Source: Phialocephala subalpina (taxonomy: Eukaryota; Ascomycota; Leotiomycetes; Helotiales; Mollisiaceae). From it: a stretch of DNA of 64,000 nucleotides. Every line of letters starts with the position of its first letter. Position 1 is the first letter of the stretch. Below are positions 56,862 to 64,000 of the stretch, in pieces. The notes below the pieces were generated by a model. That model was not told the origin of the DNA. It made no database searches and saw only the letters and a list, made by a program, of their open reading frames with translations. The DNA is taken from NCBI GenBank assembly GCA_900073065.1, contig FJOG01000003.1:1924133-1988132 (forward strand), given 5' to 3'. The translations under genes were made by a program, and so were the position numbers.

Positions 56862-59430
56862 CGCGAAGTCAGCCGTCAACGTCCCATATTCATCCTCCGA
56901 GTAGTTGCTGGCAGGTAGATGTTGATATTATGTTGATTGCATCAGGAAAGGGAAGTCTGTAGCATACCTCAAGCCAAGGATCAACCTATGCGTTCAACAC
57001 CTCTGTGTGGATAGGGAAGGCGTTGATGTTTCGACTTTGGCAAGAGCGTCGGAAGTGCTCCTGGCGGCCTGACCGACTGAGCAGGCGCGGATGCTGAGTG
57101 GTGGGCTGACGGGCGCGATTGTTTGAAAGTAATGGCGAGAAAATCAACAACCGAATGTGTCTTCTGCCAGAGGCGCGAGATCGTCGTCAATGACGAGAAT
57201 GGTTGTTTACAAGTGAGGAGTGTCGAGCAGAAGTGTTCGCAAGGAGAGGTCGAATCAATGTCCCACCCGAAAGGGGAGAATAGCGAATACAGTAGATTAG
57301 GTTTGGTGGGTGGCCGTCGGGGTGAGGGTGCGAAATGAAGTGAGACAAGCACAGGACCTTCAGGGTTGCGCGCGGACGAGTGAGGAGTCGAATTTGCTTT
57401 TCACCCGGCCGAAATTAGATCGTGTTCCGGCGGCAGTGGAGCGATTGCACGTGAAACCGGTGCAGTGTCGTCGAAGGCGTTACTTGTGGTCGTGATGATG
57501 AAGTTTGTCTGGGCTGGAGGTTGGAGGTGGAGGTGAAGGTGAGGTATGGATGAAAGATGGAAAGCTGGCCAGCGAGATAAAATCCCATCGCACGGAACCT
57601 GCGAAAAAGACTGCACTTCGCCGTGCCGACCACGATTCGCTGAGGAGCTAAGGGAAATACGGGATCAAAGACGGTTCCACCAAGCCCAGCTCCCCTTTAG
57701 CATCAGCGACCAAGAGCAGAACCGAATTCAAGATTCTGACCATCGCGGCCATGCTGTTATGTGAATGGCCCGGCCAGCATCGAGGTCAGAATCTACACCG
57801 CAAGAGGCAAGCGCAGCATCATCGACGACGAATGGCGGCTCCATCTATTTTGGATCAAGCAGGTCATCTAGTCTCTCCACCGCAAAGTTGCCCTCCTCAG
57901 GTACGAACAATCTGAGCGCAGTTGAATCCTCATAGGCTCTCCAACAACTAATCACGACGGTGCTTGATGGCCATTGGCTTCAATCACTGCTGAAAGGCTC
58001 GGATTTGAGGCGGTGCTGGAGAAGGCTCACATCCGTATGCGACGTTACTACAGTTTGCGCCGCCACGAAACGTCAAATTATGTGTGGTTTCGGAGCAAGA
58101 CACCTGATCGTGACTTGTTCGCGGAGCGAAGTTGGGGACTGCATCAGCCCAGCCTGATTTGACCATCGCATTGTTCACGATCATGAGGGAAGGGAAGTTG
58201 TCCAAACTGCCAAGGCTGAGGAGGGACCTCGGAGCTCCTCCGTCATCAACAATATAACTGCGCATAAGACCAGTGACGGCGAACAGGAAATACGATATTC
58301 CATTGCGAGTAATCTTTGTATCTGCATCACTCAGCGCTGTACATCTCACCCATCACACCTTCATCGTCAACAAGAGTCTCGAACATCGCGGAACTCCGGG
58401 GAGGAATTGAAGCATGTGCTCTGAGCCTCTGTGCGATGAGACGATACGAGACTTACGAGCCTCAGACCTTCCCTCTTCATCCATGATGATGATTTCCACA
58501 GGTCTCAGTCTCCTACAAATTCGGAATGTTTACAACTCAATGTCCCAAACTCCCAGACTCAGAGACATCTCGACCTCAATCATGGCTTTGAACCCTCGAT
58601 TCAAACTTCGCCTCCAGGGTCCAGCCAAGAAACTTACTGCCGGATTCAAAATTTCCCTGCAGCATAAACTGCACTCCTGTCTATCACAGGCTCGTGACTT
58701 GCTTGCTTGCTTGCCCGTCTCTGCATGCACTCATCTCTTCTTTCCTTCCTTCCCCCTCCTTCCGCGATTCTGCACATGTAATCCCTTACCAACCTCCACC
58801 TTCCCCTCCAAGCTTCCTTTCACCTTCCAGATCAATCCCACCTCATCCCAACTCCCTCCCAATCGCATCCCCATCCCCATCCCATCTTCCAGAACAACAA
58901 TCTCACTGCCCTGGAAAATCTGGAGTTCACAAGGTTCACAATTCGTCAATCCAAAACCCCTCCTTTCCACGGAAATTTAGTCGCTTGGACCCCAGTTTCC
59001 CTTCCACGAGATCCCTTGCACGCTCAAGCTTAAAATCTTGCTTTTGTTACGGCACGCGGGTAAAACGCTTAGCGAGCGGAAGGGAGGCGGTTTGGAACGT
59101 GATATCGAGAGGGATGGTTTTGATATGGGGGAGGGGAGGTTGACGTCAAGTTCAGATGGATGGGGATTGTGACGTCTTTTGATCTTAATTTCTGCCAAAG
59201 TTGGGATGGCATTTGGATGAACTTCCGTATCGTCAAAAATGTTCAAAGACACGTGACTACCCCTGAATCAACGGTTGCTTTTCTTTTTTCGCCCTGCAGC
59301 TGCAGGATTCATGAATAAGACATCAAGCTGAGATGAAGTGAAGAGAGACTGCGCTAAGGCTGCATAAGTGCCAAGCAGAACAGAGCCTTGAGCTGAGATT
59401 TGGAGAAAGCCACTTCGAATGGAACATATA

Positions 59431-59460
59431 TGAATGTCCCGCTGCCTACCGGGACATTCA
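59431..59460. repeat. Perfect 11-bp inverted repeat (hairpin)
   Basis: TGAATGTCCCG at 59431-59441 and its exact inverse CGGGACATTCA at 59450-59460 are separated by 8 nt. There is no T-run after it and no adjacent gene end, so a role is not evident. Confidence 0.7.
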
Positions 59461-60062
59461 AGATCCGCAGAAATAGAATCTACATTCAAGATTCTCATTC
59501 TCTTGTATGATACGAACTTCAGTCTTCTCCCGTCCTCGATAACAGGATGGTTCGTCACGAGCACAGTACGTCTCGACGGCCTTCGTCAACCATAGCTGAG
59601 ATTCTGAGAGAGCAACCTCGAAAATAAAAATGTTCCACACATCTCAAGACATTCACGGTGAGCTGAAATGGAGCACAAGTCAGCATTTTCAAGTCCATAT
59701 TTAACAGCCCAGTCCTCTTCCATCCCTAAGGGCAGGGTGGTAGATCACAAACGAAGCACGTCTCACAAAACCTATGAAAGTAAGTCTTCGTCAAATTGTC
59801 ATCCCATTGCGGTTGTTACTATACAAGAGCCGGACTATGAAATCAGTCGTCCATGTCCAGGTTGCAAGCATCTATATGCAACTCCAACAAAAACTGCCCA
59901 GAACCATCCTCCGATCTATTACAAGAAAAGACATTAGCCAGAGTATTACTATTTATTTGCTCTGGAACCAGAATTTGGCTATCATGAGTTTTTACGCAGC
60001 CACAGCCAGAGCCAGCTCGTTGACACATCATGAGAACGAGAGACAAGAAGAAGTCGAATCTG

Positions 60063-60089
60063 GTGAGGGTGAGGGTGAGGGTGAGGGTG
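60063..60089. repeat. GAGGGT microsatellite
   Basis: Four consecutive 6-bp GAGGGT-type units (GTGAGG in phase). It is too short to call more than a simple repeat. Confidence 0.7.
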
Positions 60090-60232
60090 GTCGAATTGCT
60101 GGTGGATGTGTTGTACGTGTCGTTTGTGGTGAATCAAAATGCTCGCTCAAATACCTCGAGAAAAGTGGTGGCCCAAATAGGCATGCCCACTGTTGAAAAC
60201 TAACAGACATTACTGTTGGTCATTACATCTAG

Positions 60233-62532
60233 CTACTCTGCACGCATGCCCCATTGTGGCTTCAGCGTCGTAGCAAGATCGTCCTTCGTGAAGACAACGT
60301 CCTTGGGAATTCGACTGATGCGGTAGGCTCCATTACGGATGGCACCAAGCTGTGTGGTCGAGATTCCACTTCGGTTGCTTCGGATACTGCCTGCATCGCT
60401 CATGCTATCAGGATCTCTGAACTTCTTGGGTGGTGCGAAATCCAGCGATGTGAAGGTGCCCGACTTTCTCAGCATGTGACTAGGTTTAGGTTAGTAAGAG
60501 TGTTTTGATACTCTGTTCAGAGAGGTACATACGGGCTTGGAATTGGGGCGAGTTCATCAAAAGCACTAACGACAGGCGCAAATGCAGGTACGGCTGGTGA
60601 ATATGGACGTCTCTCGCCGAATGGACTCTCTGATCGACCAGCCACACGATCACGGTAGGTCTGAGGCGGAGCAAACTCGATGGAGCCCATAAGAGCAAAT
60701 GAGTCGTCTCTCAACTTTGAAGGTGTGGGGAGGCTGTTAAGAGGAGTTGGTGGAGGTAAAGGTCGCTTTGGGCCAGGTCTGGCCATACGACCAGAAGCAG
60801 ATGAGTAAGCTCTAGGCCCTGGAGGAGGTCCACGCATTCCACCAGCGCTCATGGCTCCCATAGAACCTTGTCTACCCCGAGGTGGCCCTGGGAATCTTGG
60901 TGGACCCATTGGAGGTGGTGTCATGGCACGACGAGTGATGGGCTCGGCGAATGGCATGGCGCCAGGCATAACGAATGCATTTGTCTCAGGGTCGAAGTAT
61001 GCGGCATCACCGAGATAGTTCTCGTCATAATCTTCGTAGTACTGCCCTTGTGGTGCCGGTTTGCTTTCGTCGAAGTACTCCTTGTAGAATGAGCGGATTC
61101 TGTTTGCTCTGATTTCAGGGTCATCTGATTCAGTAACCGCATCAGGAGGCAAAGGACGGAAACCCATTGACAAGCGTTTGGGGTCGAAACCAGGTGCACC
61201 TAGTCCAGCCTGGGCGAACTGCTCAGGAGGGACATCCATTGAGTAACGCTGACCGCGCATTTGTTCGCGACCAGGAGAAGGAGGCGTAACCTTGAATCCA
61301 TCACCGTAATCATCCTGGTCATCGACTGGCATCGGACCTTGAGGCATAGATTCCTTGCGTGCTGGGCGGGGATTTGTTGGGAGCGTGTTGATAGCTGGGG
61401 GAGGTGCCTTTCGCTCAAGAGGTGCAGGCGGGGCCGTTTCCTTGTCCATGATCATTCCAGCGAGATAATCGTTGCTCTGTCTGACGTTGTTTCCATTGCC
61501 GTTGCTCGCACGAACATCTTGAGGTTGAACAGGTCTGGGTGCCGGGGGCGAATTCTGTCCTGGGCGGGGACTTGCTGGGAGATGTCTTTGCTGACTTTCC
61601 GGAGACGAAGGGGTCATCAGTCCTGGCATGTAAGCTTGGGGTGGCTGGGCTGGGTAAGGTGGTGGGATCGATTCCACAGGGCTGATTGGGCTCATGGAGG
61701 CATTGCTCTGCGGCAGAGAGTTTTGACGTGGAGGGGGCTTGAAATCACCGCTTGGAGGGTGGCTTCGAGGCATTTGTCCGGCATTCGCAAGCAGATTTGC
61801 GGAAGACATCTCTTGCAACTTCGATGGGCCACTTGATCCTGTGTAGATGGAGGAGCCTTGCTTGGACTTTGAGCGAATTGATGCAGCATCATTCGGGTAA
61901 TACTGAGATACTGGTCGGTATGGATCCTCTTGCTGGTGGATAGTCCTTGAGAGGGAGTGCAGTGATTCTCGAGAGTTCTGGAGTTCCGGTGGAAGTAAAT
62001 AGGGACTGGCCATGCCCATATCCATAGAGACTTGACGTCGACTCATTCCCCCCACTCCTCCTTTCTCTCCATAGCTCATCTCGGACATGCCAGTTGGGGC
62101 TCTCTTCGCAGCTCGTGCAGGTTTGGGTACATCTCCAAGACCGAAGTCCATAGACGCGTGTCGATCATTAGCATCCTCCGCTCTCTGCCTTCGTACATGT
62201 CTTCGCTGCAGGACTATGAAAAGAATCGCGGCTCCAATAACAGGAATGCTAGTATATGTGTTAGATCTATTTGTGATTCTGGGTCTGTAAACTTACGCAA
62301 TACCAAGAATAATTGGCAATGTGAAGGTAGAATCGCCGACGGGCTTCTCGCACGCACTCGCGCCACAGGTGCTTGTCGAATCGGCCGAGGAAGAAGTCGT
62401 TGTGGAGTCGCGGGCCTCTATTGTTCGATCAGGAGTAGCAATGTGAATTATCGATGCCATTCTGCCAATGGCGTCCCCCATAGGAATTCGGCGGCCCAAT
62501 CTAACAATATCTTCAATATGTGCATTCTCCAT
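60233..62532 (-). CDS. Skg6/Tos2-like single-pass membrane protein
   Basis: Three exons (62532-62297, 62248-60533, 60479-60233) encode 732 aa. A Ser/Thr-rich N-terminal region with a CGASAC pair (about 42-65) precedes one transmembrane helix (about 69-92, split by the first intron: FTLPIILGI-AIPVIGAAIL). The long cytosolic region is Pro/Gln/Ser-rich and includes a conserved-looking block around 370-450 (RIRSFYKEYFDES, LGDAAYFDPETNAFVMPGA, EPITRRAMTPPP). RIRSFYKEYFD recalls yeast Skg6/Tos2, polarity proteins of the bud neck and tip; this link is from memory. The C-terminus (AYRISRIPKDVVFTKDDL) also looks conserved. No cleaved signal peptide is obvious. Likely a cortical polarity or septation factor; moderate certainty. 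Confidence 0.7.
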
Positions 62533-64000
62533 TATTCAAAAGTGCAAGCCTTGTGCCAGCGAAGGCTAAGTCGCACGAGGAAGGACAGGCGGAAAGGTCG
62601 ATACAAAGTTCGACGGCGAGACCTCGTTGAGGAAGTAGCGACTAGATTCGAATAGAGTCGCTCGTGATAAACGCAGAAAGGTATCGTGGATCGTGTTGAT
62701 GGGCTGGGTTTCGTGAACTGCCTCCGCAATATGATCGCAATACTATTGAAACGACATAAAACCGCAAATAGAACAAGTCGTCGGCAACAAACAAAGGCGA
62801 CAATCGTAAACTTCGAAGGAGTGACTGAGGTTGGAATTGATGCAAAGGAGCGGAAGGGTTCGTTAACCTAAGGAATGGCAGGCCCGCTGGCAGGCACTTT
62901 CGTCTCGAGAGTTGTCGTGAAGGTGAGAGAACGAAGCTGTCAAGAAGGAAAGGACGAGACGAACAGGAACAGGCGCCGTGAAGGCTTGAGATGGGATGAA
63001 GGGTGGGTCCACGCTGGCTTCGGGGACCCAGATTGGACGGCGGAGGATGGGCCTGGCTAATTGGGCGCTGCTAGCCGCATATGGGCAAGCCCCGTTATTT
63101 GCTCAGGGGACGAAACAGTGGAGAGAACAAGCATTGCGATCCAGAATGCAATTGGCGAGATGAGGTTGAGTGAGGACGGCCAAGGTGTCAGTCAGGACAG
63201 CTGAATCCTTCTGCAACACCGTTAGATAGCTGCAGCACATACGAGTCTTCTGACGGAGATTCCACACAAAGGTTACAGTACAATTGTATTTCTATCATTA
63301 CTCTACTCTACTCTACAACCTGAGTTCCCCCTCCAAAACTGGAGAGGAATGGTGGATGCACCAAATCGGCCTGCATCTCATTAGGGCCGGTCTCTTCTTG
63401 AATAGGTCTAGTCAGGAACACCTTGCACTCAGGGATCACGCAGCCTCATCAAACTTCATCTCGGATTCGCTGCGGTCGTTCACGACGGCAGACCAAAAAG
63501 TATTTCGAGAGGACTTGCGACGCATGATGTGTAACTGGCGATCATGACATCCCAACCGTGTTATGATTCTGAATCATTTTCGAACTTTCGTCAGAACTCT
63601 TCTTCAAACATCATCGATATTGACTTCAATTAAGCCAGTCTCCAATCTCCTTGCTGCCAGTGCTGGATAGCAGATCGCAGCACTGCCACATCTGGGTCCC
63701 AATAAGCCGTTGTGAGCAGGGTGATTGGCGGGGAGTGGGAGATTGAGATGGGCGCTCCTATTGAGAACAATTGCATTCAGCCAGCGGCACAATACACGAT
63801 TATTATCCCGAAGCAGTATTGGATATGAAGTAGGGGGTGATATTGCTTTCATATTTTTTGGTGGTCTCGATAACATTCGTCAGCGACGACGACAAGAGTG
63901 GAAACTTGGTTGGCAGATGTGGATACTCTGAGGAACAATTTCGATTGGTGCCTGGGACGTGCTTTAAATTTAATCTTTAGCCTGAGGCCAACTTTCTTCT
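62533..64000. other. Intergenic to window end
   Basis: About 1.5 kb upstream of the Skg6-like gene. It should include that gene's promoter and leader. Open frames of 60-90 codons (e.g. 63284-63547, 63604-63876) have no recognisable domain. No RNA gene or repeat seen. Confidence 0.45.

Larger units (their letters stand above)
56862..60232. other. Gene-poor region
   Basis: About 3.4 kb. The left part must contain the membrane-protein promoter. The open frames at 58414-58980 and 58694-59143 overlap in two registers across a C/T-rich tract and are not called. A perfect 11-bp hairpin lies at 59431-59460 and a GAGGGT tandem repeat at 60063-60089. I see no convincing gene. Confidence 0.4.

Noticed and set aside
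56425..56904. Acidic 159-codon open frame on the plus strand
   Set aside because: It is the antisense of the Ser/Thr-rich region of the membrane protein; its Val/Glu/Asp bias follows from the codons opposite Ser/Thr.
58414..59143. Open frames of 188 and 149 codons in a C/T-rich tract
   Set aside because: Two registers are open at once across simple Pro/Ser-coding sequence, so openness is explained by composition.
1..64000. tRNA, rRNA and CRISPR features
   Set aside because: I found no GGTTCGAATC-type B box with a matching A box, no rRNA-like stretch and no regularly spaced long repeats; a covariance search would be needed to exclude divergent tRNAs.

Overview
The window looks like nuclear DNA of a filamentous ascomycete (Pezizomycotina, possibly Leotiomycetes; the class is inference only). 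Genes are monocistronic and lie on both strands. They are broken by many short GT-AG introns, mostly 45-80 bp, with CTAAC/CTGAC-like branch points. The gene content is typical of that group: a Ste2-type pheromone receptor, an ascomycete laccase ending in DSGI, a 2EXR protein, Zn2Cys6 regulation and L-rhamnose catabolism. I rebuilt the exons by hand, and splice phases close in frame for every gene given an exon list, apart from the caveat noted for the Erv41-like gene.

Layout. 0.3-3.4 kb: a 2EXR-domain gene and an F-box gene, both minus. 4.2-5.5 kb: a MetE C-terminal-like zinc methyltransferase. 6.2-7.6 kb: an AKR7-type aldo-keto reductase with six exons. 7.7-11.8 kb: gene-poor, with one 117-bp MITE-like element. 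11.8-13.9 kb: laccase, eight exons. 15.8-18.6 kb: two secretory-pathway genes, an Sso-type syntaxin and an Erv41/ERGIC2 protein. 20.3-23.0 kb: a PhoD-type alkaline phosphatase pseudogene. 23.9-25.2 kb: the Ste2-like receptor, behind a promoter with five AACAATA sites. 25.7-27.9 kb: an unrecognised basic protein with a repeated short motif. 28.7-33.0 kb: ESCRT-I Vps23, interrupted by a 509-N gap, divergent from indoleamine 2,3-dioxygenase. 33.3-40.9 kb: an L-rhamnose block with L-rhamnose-1-dehydrogenase, L-rhamnonate dehydratase and a divergent Zn2Cys6 regulator. 41-49 kb: mostly non-coding, with a small Cys-rich protein and one tentative gene. 49.2-51.3 kb: a TPR/F-box/LRR protein of Dia2/Pof3 architecture. 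52.5-54.2 kb: a GH18 chitinase with an N-terminal Ser/Thr/Pro-rich region. 55.5-56.9 kb: a mucin-like single-pass membrane protein. 60.2-62.5 kb: a Skg6/Tos2-like membrane protein.

How the genes relate. The clearest functional neighbourhood is the rhamnose block. Its two enzymes catalyse the first (L-rhamnose to lactone) and third (L-rhamnonate to 2-keto-3-deoxy acid) steps of the non-phosphorylated pathway. The regulator shares a 1.06-kb divergent promoter with the dehydratase. The lactonase and aldolase are not in the window. The remaining genes are mostly housekeeping or cell-surface genes without obvious clustering. The observations most worth checking are the AACAATA cluster at the receptor promoter, the 78-bp frame-preserving duplication in the Erv41-like gene, the probably empty N gap in Vps23, and the similar introns in the PhoD pseudogene.
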